NCBI GenBank assembly: GCA_023974075.1
Contig: JAMFTG010000330.1
Location: 100,363-164,362, forward strand
Source: Chaenocephalus aceratus
Taxonomy: Eukaryota; Chordata; Actinopteri; Perciformes; Channichthyidae
Direction of reading: 5' to 3'
Length of the DNA stretch: 64,000 bases
The notes beneath the pieces are model-generated. The model had not been told where the DNA came from and made no database searches. It saw nothing but the letters and a program-made list of their open reading frames with translations. Of this stretch, positions 25,001 through 37,600 are shown in pieces. The position numbers were made by a program, and so were the translations under genes. How positions within the stretch are numbered: the stretch's first letter is position 1; every line of letters starts with the position of its first letter.

Positions 25001-28000
25001 AATACAAAGTGGTGACTTCACATCTGAAGCTCTGCTCCTTCTACACTAACTCGTGATGTGCAGCCAGACAGATACAAGCCCACAGAAACTGATCCAACTC
25101 AAGATCACAGAGTTCACAAAGCAGCAGCACCAGAGTCTGAATAAATAACACACAATGTAAGTTCAGAGAACAATGGTCCTGCTTGAGGTAGTTCAACGTT
25201 TCATCATCTTTTCAGACCTGGAGAGGGTTCAGAGGTCAGTGTCAGAAATGATGTAGATACTTTTCTAAATGTAATATATAAAAGTATCTGTGATAAAGCA
25301 TCAGAACAACCTCCTTCATCTCCCTCACAGCTCATCAGTGCTGACAGCATCTTCACTGAGGCATGGAGCGCAGTGAGACTGTGGAAGCTCCAGCACTGTC
25401 CGTCACACATCTACTTTCTCTGCTTTCTGTTAGTCTTGTTAAATATTCAGCAATTTAGAAAGAAATGTGAACTTATTAAAATATCTTTGTACTCAGGCAA
25501 ATCATGGAATTATAAATATATCAGTTATAAATACTGTAGAAAACCACATGAACTGCAGCCAGTGATCTGACCTCAGAGTCTTCAGTCTGCAGTTTGGACT
25601 CTTCAGTCCAGAACTCAGCTCCACCACCTCTGAATCCTGCAGACTGACTTTCAGATCCAGCTCTCTCAGATTGGAGGGGTCTGACTTCAGAGCAGAGGCC
25701 ACGACTTCCCAGTCTAAGAATCCACTGTCAGGAATTCTGTTATAACACATATTACAGAATGTGTTAATATAAAAAAAGGGGAAACAATATATTGACTTCA
25801 TGCATTTGAGAAAAACATTTTGAATATCACGATCTGATTACCACTGGATGGTTGAGTGTGATCTGATCCCATGTCTGTCCCCTCTTTGCTAGCTACCTTC
25901 TAGACTAGAGTCAACATCAATCAGATATTACTCTGTGTCTAATTTAACGATAAAGAAACTGCAATCATTTCATAATAACTTTACTCCATTTAATGACATA
26001 CAATGATTCTGTATGTTGTGATCACGTTGCTGTGATAAAACATCCTTCATGTCTTTTTGACAAGGAAAATGAAGAGAAGAAAAAACTGTACACTTTTGAA
26101 ATTATTACAATAATTATTTAATTCAATTTTGCTCTCACAGAATGTGAAACAGCTAAAAGTTGTATAGTGTTTATTTGAAAGGCTAAAATCCTTATCTACT
26201 CTAATCTATAAAGTTAATCACATCTGGACTCACACAGCCGTCCTGCAGTTCCTCTCAGCTGGAGTCAGTCTCCGTCGTCTCTCCTGTGGTGTTTTGTACT
26301 TCTCCAACTCATCCAGAACCTCCTCTGACATCTCCAGCCTGTAGGCCAGAGCTGAGTAGCGTCCCACAGAGAGTCTCTTCTCTGATCTGTTCTCTGACTT
26401 CAGGAACTCTGTGATCTCCTGAAGTACTGAGTGGTCGTTCATCTCTGTCAGACAGTGGAAGATGTTGAGGCTCCTGTGGGGAGAGACGTAATCACTTCTC
26501 ATCTCCTTCAGGTTGCTGATGGCTCTCTGGATGGTTTCTGGACGTGTGTCTGTGCGACCCAGCAGGCCTCCTAAGAGTCTCTGGTTGGACTCCAGAGAGA
26601 GGCCGTGGAGGAAGCGGACAAACAGGTCCAGGTGGCCATTTTTACTTTGGAGTGATTTCATCATGGCGCTCTTTAGGAAGACATCCAGGGATGGGTAATC
26701 CTGATCACTGCTAAACATGTTGTTATAGTCTCCCTGCAGGAAGTCCTTCAGTACCGCTGTGTCTCTGTTGGTGTGACAGTGCAGCATGTAGACTGCAGCC
26801 AGAAACTCCTGAATGCTCAGATGAACAAAGCAGTAGACTGTTTTCTTGAAGATCACACTCTCTCTTTTGAAGATCTCTGTACACACTCCTGAGTGCACCA
26901 AGGCCTCTGTGACGTCAAGACCACAGCGCTCCAGGTCTTCTTGGTAGAACATGATGTCTCCTTTCTCCAGATGTTCAAAAGCCAGCCTCCCCAGCTTCAG
27001 AAGAAGCTCCTTGTCAGCCTCCGTCAGCTGCTGTGGACTCGTCTCATGTCCCTCTTCATACTTCTGCTTCTTCCTCTTGGTCTGGACCAGCAGGAAGTGT
27101 GAGTACATGTCAGTGAGGGTCTTAGGCAGCTCTCCTCTCTGGTCTGTAGTCAACATGCGGTCCAGAACTGCAGCAGTGATCCAGCAGAAGACTGGGATCT
27201 GACACATGATGTGGAGGCTCCTGGAGCTCTTGATGTGAGAGATGATTCTGCTGGACCATTCTTCATCACTCGATCTCCTCCTGAAGTACACCTCCTTCTG
27301 GGCGTCAGTGAAGCCTCGTACTTCTGTTACCCTGTCGACACACTTAGAAGGGATCTGATTGGCCGCTGCAGGTCTGGAAGTTATCCAGACGAGAGCCGAG
27401 GGAAGCAGCTTCCCCCTGATGAGGTTTGTCAGCAGCACGTCGACTGAGGACTGCTGAGAGACATCAGACACAACCTTCTTGTTTCTGAAGTCCAGAGAAA
27501 GTCTGCTTTCATCCAGGCCGTCAAAGATGAGCAGCACTTTACAGACAGCCAGCTGCTCTGCTGTGACCTCCTGTAAGGTCGGATGGAAATCATGGAGCAG
27601 CCTGAGAAGACTGTACTGCTCACCTTTGATCAGGTTCAGCTCTCTGAAGGAGAGCGGGATCACCAGACTCACATCTTGGTTTTCCAAACCCTTGGCCCAG
27701 TCCAGAGTGAACTTCTGCACTGAGAAGGTTTTTCCAACTCCAGCGACTCCGTTGGTCAGGACCGCTCTGATGGGAGTCTGCTGGTCAGGTGAGGCTTTGA
27801 AGATGTCCTGGCACTTGATTGGAGTGTAATGGACGGTATTCTTCTTGGAAGCTGCCTCAAGCTGGCTCACCTCATGCTGGGTGTTAACCTCTTTACTCTG
27901 TCCTTGTGTGATGTAGAGCTCAGTGAAGATCCTGTTGAGGCTGGTTTCACTTTTATCAGTTCCTTCAGTCACTTGTTCACATCTCCCCCTCAGACTGAGC

Positions 28001-31000
28001 CTATGTTCATCTAAAACCTCCTGCAGACCACGTTCTGCAGAAAGAGAAGGAAACGTGAGAATAATGAAAATGTTTTAAATGAACTTATATTATGTACAAC
28101 ACAACAGGAAGAATCCTGTTTTCAGGCATGAAGACACCAGGAGACAGAGGTTAAGACTTACTTTGTACTGTTCTGGTCTGACTGGCTGTCTGCAGTCCAG
28201 CTCTGGTTCTGGATCTTTCTCCACACTGGGGACAGGAGGAGTCTCCTGATGGAGGTCGCTGCTCCCAGTATGAGGTGATGCACTGTCTGCAGAACCAGTG
28301 TCCACAGCTGGTAGAGACTGGATCCTTCAGGACGTCCTGACACAGAGCACAGCTGGACAGCTGCTCCTCCACAGGAACATGACTTGTCCTCTTCCGTCTG
28401 TGGAGATGAACACATCCTTTAGAGCACATTACGGTGACTGATTGTTTAAGTTCTTTATCTGTAGATGATATTTCATCCTGATAACTGTTCCCAAGTGGTA
28501 GATATTTAGTTATTCATATCATTATGAACCAAAATGCCCTTCTGTCTGTAGCATCATCGCCTACAGCATGTTCACTGTACCTCACAAGTTGTACTACGAC
28601 TAAATTAAACTGGTTTATGTAATAACTACATAATGATTCCAATTTGTAAAAGCAGTTAACACTTTGTCAGGTCTGTCCACAACATGGAAAGCAAATCACT
28701 TTACAAATGATAGTTAATGAATGATATTGATATACTTTATTTTATTGGGGGGAATGGGGGATTAGATTGAGTGGAGTGAGACTTAGCTAACATTGTACGT
28801 CTGCGTTTCTATACTGTGGGCTACTGAGTTTCTATACTGTGGGCTACTGCACTCATGTAATCATTAAAGAAGAGTTTAAAATGATCCGATGGCATATATA
28901 TAGAATATATACAGTATATATATATCTATATAAACAGTGTAGGAAATAAGTATTTGATCCCCTGCAGATTTTGTAACTTTACCCACTTTCAAATAAATGA
29001 CCAGTCTGTATTTGTAATGGTAGGTTTATATAAACAGTGAGAGTCAGAATATCAAAAAGAAAATCCAGAAATTGACAATAAGAGATAAAAATAGATTTGC
29101 ATTTAACTGTGGGAAATAAGTATTTGATCCCCTTGCAAAACATGTGTTAGTACTTGGTGGAGAAACACGCTTCTTCTAGGTCTCCAGACTTGTGCACATC
29201 TCAGGAAGGATTTGGTCCACTCCTCTCTGAAGATCCTCTCCAAATCTTTCAGGTTTTTAGGCTGATGTTTGGCATCTGGAAGCTTTAGCTCCCTCCACTG
29301 ATCTGCTATGGGATTAAGGTCCGGAGACTGGGACCCCTCTCTCACCTAAATGTGACTTGCTCCATCGAAATCAGTCGCATTGACCCGAAGACACATTTTG
29401 AGTTGTATACACTGTTGGAAAGAGGATATTCCTAGCTTTCTAGTGATATCAGGATTGTTTTTGTACTCCAAATATTAAGTGAAAAATGTCACATTATATA
29501 ATGACTGTCACCGAGTCCTCATTTTGAGAAAAAGGCCTTTAAAGTTTTCTCTTCTCTGGAATCCATCGATCTGATATTTTTGCGTTTGTGTGTATTGTGT
29601 TTGTTTCCCGGGGAAAACCCTCACGAGAAACACCGGCTGTTGTTGTGCCTGCTGTGGCGTTAAATTACTCCGTTCTCCGCTTGTAATTATGCCGTTACAA
29701 GCTTCAAAGTTATATTTATCATCTGAATTTGCCGAAACAAGTTTAATATTCTGAAAGCCAAGACTCTGTTTAATTTAAATCAGATGAAAATAAACTGTAA
29801 CGGACCCTGCCGTGTTATGTATGATTACTATACTCTTACGTTCATAATGTCAGCCGGAGGGAGGGGGGCGGCGCTGCTGGAAGAGCAGAGTGCGAGTGAG
29901 AGGTGCCTGTCTTCGTCCCTTTACAAGCTTCAAAAATGTACTTATCGTGTGATTTTGGAAATAAAGTTTCATATTCTGAAAGCCAAGACTTCGTTTGTTT
30001 AAAATCAAACAAAACACCCGAACCCTGAAAAAATAGTTTTTTACGTAAATCCACGTTTATTCTGAAATGAGTCGTTGCGACTTCCGACTGATTTCGATGG
30101 AGCGGGTCACAAATGTGCTTCTTCTTTAGCCACTCCTGTGTTGCCTTGGCCGCATATTCAGGTTTATTGTCCTGCTGGAAGACCCATCCATGTTCAGTGT
30201 CCTGCCTGAGGGAAGGAGGCTATCGGCATAGATTTCACGGTACATGGCCCCGTCCATCCTCTCCTCGATGCAGTAAGTCGTCCTGTCCCCTGAGCAGAGA
30301 AACACCCCAAAGCATAATGTTTCCACCTCCATGCTTGACGGTGGGGATGGTGTTCTGGGAGTTATAGTCAGCGTCTCTCTCATCTGACCACATCATCTTC
30401 TCCCAAGCCTTCTCTGAATCATTCAGATGTTCATTGGAACATTTCAGACGGACCGTTCATGTTCTTCTTGAGCAGGGGGCCTTGTGGGCGCTGCAGGGTT
30501 TGATCCATTATGGTGTAGTGAGTTACCAATAGTTTTCTTGGGGACTGTGGTCCCAGCTGCCTAGAGATCATTAACAAGTTCCTCCCGTGTAGTTCTTGGC
30601 TGATTCCTCACCTTTCTCATGATCATCAATACCCCACAGGGAGAGATCTTGTGTGGGGCCTCAGACTGAAGGCGATTGATTGTTGATTGATGGCCATTTT
30701 TCTTCCTTCAATTTTCAAATAATGTCACCAATAGTTGTCTCCTTCTCACCAAGCTGCTTTCTGATGGCCTTGCCCAGCCCAGCCCAGCCCAGCCAGCCCA
30801 GCCCAGCCCAGCCCAGCCCAGCCCAGCCCAGCCAGCCCAGCCCAGCCCAGCCCAGCCCAGCCCAGCCCAGCCCAGCCAGCCCAGCCAGCCCATGGTGGAG
30901 AGGCTGGAATCTGATTGATTGATTCTGTGGACAGGTGTCTTTTATACAGGTAACAAGTTGATATTAGGAGTACTTTTTTTAATGTTTTAATGTTTATATA

Positions 31001-34000
31001 AACCTACCATTACAATTATAGACTGTTCATTTATTTGTAAGTGGGCAAAGTTACAAAATCGGCAGGGGATCAAATACTTATTTCCTCCACGTCCATATGT
31101 TCGTCAGTTCAGAGTAGAAACAGACTCTTACTTTGTGTCTGGGGGTCCAGGTTCATTACTGAAGACTGGAGGATGGTCTTTAGACGAGTCACTCTTCATA
31201 GACTGACAGCTGGAGAATGGAGACTCTGCTCTCCATCTGTGGAAGCAACACATGTTTAACACACATCACTAGTTCTTGTAAAAAGCAGCATTTGATTTCA
31301 GTTTTGATTTTCTTTTCCCTTTTTAAGATTTTTGTTGTTACTCTAAACTTTATGTTTTTAAAATTTAGTTTGTAGGTTTCTGTTGTTACAATTCTTTGTG
31401 AGAGTGCAAAGTACTCTTTGACTGGTTTGACTGGTTGGTGACCATTCTGCGCACAACAAACAGCAAGAGTTCGACCAAACTTCTTGATTGTACTTTAATG
31501 CGTTTCTTTACAGTAATCTACTACGATTATTTACAGCACTGTGTTTCTTTACCGTAACTGTAATACTCTGACAGAATATGTGGATAAGCAATGCTTGTTT
31601 ATGATCAGACAGACAGTCAGACATTCAAACAATGTGTGAACTTCACCTTCCTTCAAGACATAAGCCTGTTCTCTGGTTTATTAATAAATACTGAGTATTG
31701 GCACGTTGTCGTCTGGAGTATTAATTGTACTGTAATCTACTCTTCACTCGTATAATTATAAAATTATATTTTAAATTGTCAGATAGCATTCAAACTAAAT
31801 GCTCTTCAGGTCTGATCACAGTAGAAACAGACTCTTACGCCCCGTCTACACTACAGGCATCGAAAAATACTTTCAATGCTTCGCCCATTCACTTGAATGG
31901 GGTGACGTAGAAGATTTAGAATCTTCGCCGAACTGCATAGTGGGGAGCGGAGCATGGCTTTGCAAGCATCGTGAGCATCAAAAGTTGAGCAATGTTCAAC
32001 TTTAGATGCTCCCGATGCTTTCGAAGCTGGCATCAGCCAATCAAATCCCGTTTATGCAAATCCCGCCAGTACAAGCGCTAGCCAATCAAACCGCGTGCAA
32101 GCTGGGAGAGCCAGATCGCACGCAGTTCATTTCCTCATATTCCAAACGAGAAATTACGGTAGCAAATCACCCGGTTCTTTCCGACCAGAACTATTTACCG
32201 GGATACAAACCGGAGGAGCCAGGCATGGAGGGAGGTGGCAGAGACAGTGGGTGAAAACTGGTAGGTTTTCTCCTGTTTGGGGATTTTATATCCAGTTTAC
32301 TTCGTTTTAACATTGCTATTGCTTTGTATGTTGGGGGCGGGAGATTCATGTGATTGGTTGTTGGTCGCGTTGCTCGCAAAAATCGCCAAGCTTCAGACAC
32401 GCCCAGCTTAAAAAAATGTTGATGCCTGTAGCAGCAGCAGCGTGCGTTGACGCTTGGCGGTGGGCGTGTCTGAAGCTTGGGGATTTTTTGCGAGTAACGC
32501 GACCAACAACCAATCACATGAATCTCCCGCCTCCGACATACAAAGCAATAGCAATGTTAAAACGAAGTAAACTGGATATAAACTCCCCAAACAGGCGAAA
32601 ACCTACCAGTTTCACCCACTGTCTCTGCCACCTCCCTCCATGCCTCGCTCCTTCGGTTTGTATCCCGGTAGATGAACAGAGACTGATCATACAGCACCGG
32701 GTGATTCACTACCGCGATATTGAATTTTCCCTCCATTTTTTTTAATATGAGGAAATGACCTGCGTAGTCTCTCCCAGCAAACATGCGGTTTGATTGGCTA
32801 GCGCTTGTACTGGCAGATTTGCATAAACAGGATTTAATTGGCTGACGCCTCCGTCGAGGCGTCAAAAGTTGAACATTGCTCAACTTTTGAAGCCAGCAAC
32901 GCTCCACGTCGCTTCCCAAAATGCAGTTCTGCTAAAAGTGACGTCACCCCATTCAAAGTGAATGGGCAGAAGCGGTGGAAGCTTCAACGCACGCCGCTGT
33001 GTGGACGGGCCGTTAGGTCGCGTTCACACCAGCCTGGTTTTGTCCGGTTGAATCGAACCCTGGTGCGTTTAACCCCTTGGTGCGGTTCGTTTGGGTCGGT
33101 GTGAACACAGTCCGAGACCTCTGATGTGAACTAAACAACCGGACTCTGGTCCGCCTAAAACAGGTGGTCTCAGAGCGCTTGCTAATGAACTCTGGAGCGG
33201 TTCATCGCTGGTGTGAACGCAGTACGCAACAAAACACAGGAAGCGTAGTATTTATGAGTCACAAGAACGCGGATGTCTTCAAAATCTTTAGCGAAAGAGT
33301 GAAGCAGATTGAAGTGTTGAACAGTGTTGTGTAAAGAAAAAATGCTCCGTCAACTATACATGAAAGTCAGAGCCACCTGTCGTCGATGAAACCTCCTCCT
33401 GACTGCTGAACGTCTCTCATTATATGTGCAGGGTTGGGTTGTAACGGAATACATGTAACGGCGTTACGTAATCAGAATACAAAAATCAAGTAACTGTATT
33501 CAGCTCGCGTTACATTTTGAAAAACGAGTAATCTGATTACAGTTACTTTCGTAACCTGAAGTGAATACATTTTGGATTACTTATTGGAATTATTGGTGGA
33601 AAGATTTCCTCTCAACATTTAATATTCATTACTAAAGGTACAGCCGAATCATCACAGCGCACAAAACCTATTACCGCCGCAGATGGGCCAAAAAAGCATT
33701 TGAAAAAAAAATCGCGGGTCCGCTCGCCCAGTGAAACAATAAACAACGAAACATGGAGGACAACAGTCTGCGTTTACATCGCGTGTGTGTATAGGTGTGC
33801 GTGTGGTTAAAACACATCAGCCTGCGGTCGCTCTTTAGCCTTACTAATGCTTATTTCTGAAGGTAAACACAGTGAAGGCGGTGCGTGAAAGGCACGGCGC
33901 GCTCGTCTTCTCAGAGGCTGAGTTAACCCTCCCGCTGCCTCCTGGCGCTGCAGAGATGTCATGAAGTGAAGGAGGTGTTCCTTCTATAGAAACAGCTGCT

Positions 34001-34634
34001 GGGCAGCAGATACTGTGAGTGTCACGGACATGAATTCATAGATCAAGGCAGACTGGTGCACACTCTCCTGTTTTGCCAATCCGGTGCTTAAAGAAATATA
34101 GCTCTACACCCCTGGCCCAAATGTCCCTTAAAATGAAGTCCGAGTTCGACATTTTAATTCATGTCCTGCCAACACTGGCAGGACAGAAGGCGACACGCCC
34201 GTTCTAAGCCGTGTCCCTCACTCCTCACATCCCAAGCTGCATCCCCAGAAAGTGTATTATGTTGTTGCATCGTTTCAGATGTGATGTTTCAGTTGTGCTC
34301 TTGATAAGCCATTAAAACAGTAAAAACACGTTCAGTTTCCTTTTGCTTTTTGTGTCTCCTGTTCACCAAAACATACCATCTGTGATGGAAAAAGAAAGTA
34401 ATCAAAAAGTAATCTAAAAGTAATCTGATTACGTTACTTTTAAAGACACGTAACTGTAACTGTAACTGTATTCGGATTACTTTCAGAGCCATGTAATCAG
34501 TAATCAGTAACTGATTACATTTATAAAGTAACCCTCCCAACCCTGTATATGTGTTATACTATTTTTAACGCACGTCGTCTGATTGTATAATCATATGGGC
34601 CGTCCGCTAGAGTTTGTTGATATGCTCTCCAGAT

Positions 34635-34680
<46 letters not shown>

Positions 34681-37600
34681 CGTTATTGATCCCAATTTGG
34701 AAAATGTTTGGGTTGCAGCAGCATAAAAAACAAGGGAAATAAGAGAAAGAGAAATTAAGATACAAGAAATAAACAGTCCAAAATATTTCTGAAATAGAAA
34801 TAAAACAGCATTAAAAAGTTTTAAATATATATATACATGGATGTGGAAAATATACTTGTGGAAATATAAATTTCCAGTAACAAATATAATGCAGGATATT
34901 ATTGTGCAAGAAATTGATTATTCCATGTTACATTTAATATAAATGTAAAATTGTACAGCAGCATGAAAACAACCTGCCGATGCTCCATGGCGGAGGCTCC
35001 GGTAGAAATTGCGGGGTTTGCGTTTTTTTACCCCGTTAATGTCTGACCAATGGTTGAACAGCATTTCCGTGCACATGACTTGTGTAGGATGGAAAAGGTG
35101 GAAGCAACCTGATCTCACCAGAATGCGTGACTCCACCACGACTCCTTAACACCACAATGCGTGGTGGAGTCACGAACTTTGTTACATTTACGTGTCGGCA
35201 CCACGCAAACAACCCCAATGTAAAGTGAATGAGGCTCCTTTGTCGTGGTGCACACACGCATTTCTACAACGTCCCGCAGTGAGCTTTTATTCTATAAACG
35301 TTTTTTTAAATCTACTTTATAGCTTGTAGTAACTCACGGGAGGCTTCTTTTATTTTATTTGTATTCATAATAATTAAAAAAATTCGTCAGAATGTAAAAA
35401 TTACATTAGTTACGAATTTGTGTTCTCAAAAAACAGTGCATTGTGTGTAATGCAACTGTAATTTTTATTAAATTAGTTAGTTCTTAAGGAAGGCCAAGCT
35501 TCAGCTGTGTCAAATAGATTGTTCCCTTTAGTTAACGTTATTTAAAAGATAATGATCATGTCCCCTGTATTGTATTACGAGCGTCCATTCCCATTGGATA
35601 ACGGAGAATTGTACACCCGGAAGTAAGAATTCTCCTTACTGTCGATTGATTTTACAGTGATATCTGCACTACTCATCGACTAAAAAAACACCAGATTATC
35701 CTTGTTTATTACACAACATTGATTGGTTTGAATTGTGTACAATGCTTTTGTATTTTTCCCCTTCGATTCGGAGAAACAAATGTTTTTTCGGAGTTTTAGG
35801 ATGGCCGAAGACACTACACTACCCAGAATCCTCAGCTATCGTTTGGGACTACACCATGTGCTTAGCTTGACAAACGTGATCAGTCCTCAACCTCTGTGAT
35901 TGGATGCGCAAAGTTTTACACAGAGCGTCAAAAAGGACTTTGAAATGGAATGAAACCCATCGACGGCACACTATTCAAAACAGGAATCGAACGTCGAATC
36001 CCCCCCCCCCCCCCCCCCCCCTTAGGTCACAGGCTCCTCCAACAGTGCTAACGCAATAAAACAGATAGGCCTACACAGAAAAAATAGTGAAATAGTGCAA
36101 TAAGAGTCTACAAGTGATTGGAATATGATATATTAGATAAATCATTTCTAAGTAGCAGCCAGATGAATGTTATGGATGTTGTTTCTAAGTTCAGGTGTTT
36201 AATAATCGTATAGCCTGTGGGATGAAGCTGTCTCTGTGTCTGGTGGTTTTAGTCCGGATGCTGCGGTACCCGCCTGCCAGACTGCAGCAGACAGAACAGT
36301 TTTGTGGCTGGGGTGATGGGGTCTTTTATAATCCTGAGGGCTTTCTTAAGGTTAACCTGGTATTTTTTACTCCACTACATTTATTTGAGTTACTTTACAG
36401 ATTTGGATTAATGATGTGAAATATAAACAGCCCTTAAATCAGACTTTAGTTACACCTGAGTGAAATTCAGTGAAGGTGATTGTCAAGTGCCAACATCAGG
36501 CAAGATATTTGATAGTTGGTGCTTGAGAAGACTACATATTTATCTGCAGATCCGTTTAAAGCATATTCATTACTCGTTATTCTCTAATAGTTAATTAAAG
36601 ACTGTATATAATTGCTATTTGCACATCCCTTTCAAGATTTCAAGATTTTCTAAGGTTTATTGACATATCATATACACAATAGCGTAGTTTATGTAATGAA
36701 TGAAAAACTTGAGTCACAGGTTCCTCAACAGTGCATTACAAGACATCTATCAATATGTGTACTTCCACCATTAACTGTCGTATTCTGCACATTTCTTATA
36801 CTATCTACATACATAAGATTATAATTAATGTGTATAATATCAGTTAAAATAAGTGCTTCAACATAGTTAACATTGCAGGAAAGTTGATTGTAAGTTCCAA
36901 ACAAACCATGCAATTTAGACTTTGTCAAGGCTTAATATTTAGATACCCCCAAAGCTTTTTCCTATTTAAATGAGACCTTACCCTAAAGTATTCTTTAATG
37001 TTTAAATAAAGCCTTATTAGTTAGCACATCCTCCTATCAGGCACTACACTGTTTTATTCTAGATATCATTTGAGTATCTTCTTGATATTTTCTATTCTAT
37101 ATTTATATCATTGACCTTCTACTTTCCCACTATTTTGTATGTACTCTTAATATTTAAATGTTTTCATCAAATATAACACATTCAAAAGTGCTTTACAAAA
37201 ATGAAAGACATTAAGAAAAAGGCATTTTAAACAGTCGTTAAAAAGCAACACAATCTTCCTGCATTGCAATTACTCTAAACGTGCAATAACGTGCTTTAAC
37301 CAGTAGGTGGTTTGGGTTAAAAAGGCTGTCAGTTTACAGTGTTACAAAATAAAAATATACTGCTGTTTCTGGTTTAGTTTATGACGAATATTATTTTTGT
37401 TATTGTTTTGATATTTGTAACACAAAAGCGATGGAAAAACCCCACAGCAACACAGAAAAGATGGTCTTAACATGACCCAGCGGTCTAGTAGTTAATAAAA
37501 AACAATAATATCAAAACAAAATATGACTACTAATTTATTGTGAAATTAAAACAGAACAGTAAAAGAATAGTTTCTGGTCTATTCTGATGCCCGATCTCTG

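Larger units (their letters stand above)
13230..25118. repeat. Tandem array of LRR exon plus MITE units, 1.86-kb period
   Basis: The exon lower ends are 13452, 15316, 17178, 19043, 20904, 22765 and 24629, giving steps of 1864, 1862, 1865, 1861, 1861 and 1864 bp. The units are nearly identical in exon, intron and MITE. The array ends abruptly at 25118, where sequence after TTCACAAAGC changes to a stub resembling an LRR exon border (CAGAGTCTGAATAAATAAC at 25131). Confidence 0.95.
28935..31092 (-). mobile_element. Tc1/mariner-type transposon, degenerate
   Basis: Inverted terminal repeats about 100 bp long open with GGAAATAAGTATTTGATCCC at both ends. Transposase remnants on the minus strand include [15 protein letters not shown] with the NLKDLE block (29103-29345) and [17 protein letters not shown] (30126-30383), both parts of Tc1 DDE transposases. 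The coding region is broken by frameshifts and by a nested element at 29352-30110. TA is expected at both edges but is exact only at the right. Confidence 0.85.

Noticed and set aside
13230..25118. CRISPR-like or satellite reading of the regular array
   Set aside because: The period is 1.86 kb, each unit carries a splice-bounded LRR exon, and the host is a fish.
26230..26232. TGA as the end of the NLR after NACHT
   Set aside because: It lies beyond a GTGAGT donor, and the next exon joins in frame (GT|A).
26513..27829. Plus-strand frames opposite the NACHT exon
   Set aside because: They are mirror frames of a well-supported minus-strand exon.
30680..30922. Pro/Ser/Gln-repeat and Gly/Trp/Leu-repeat proteins
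   Set aside because: They are translations of the CCCAG minisatellite in both directions.
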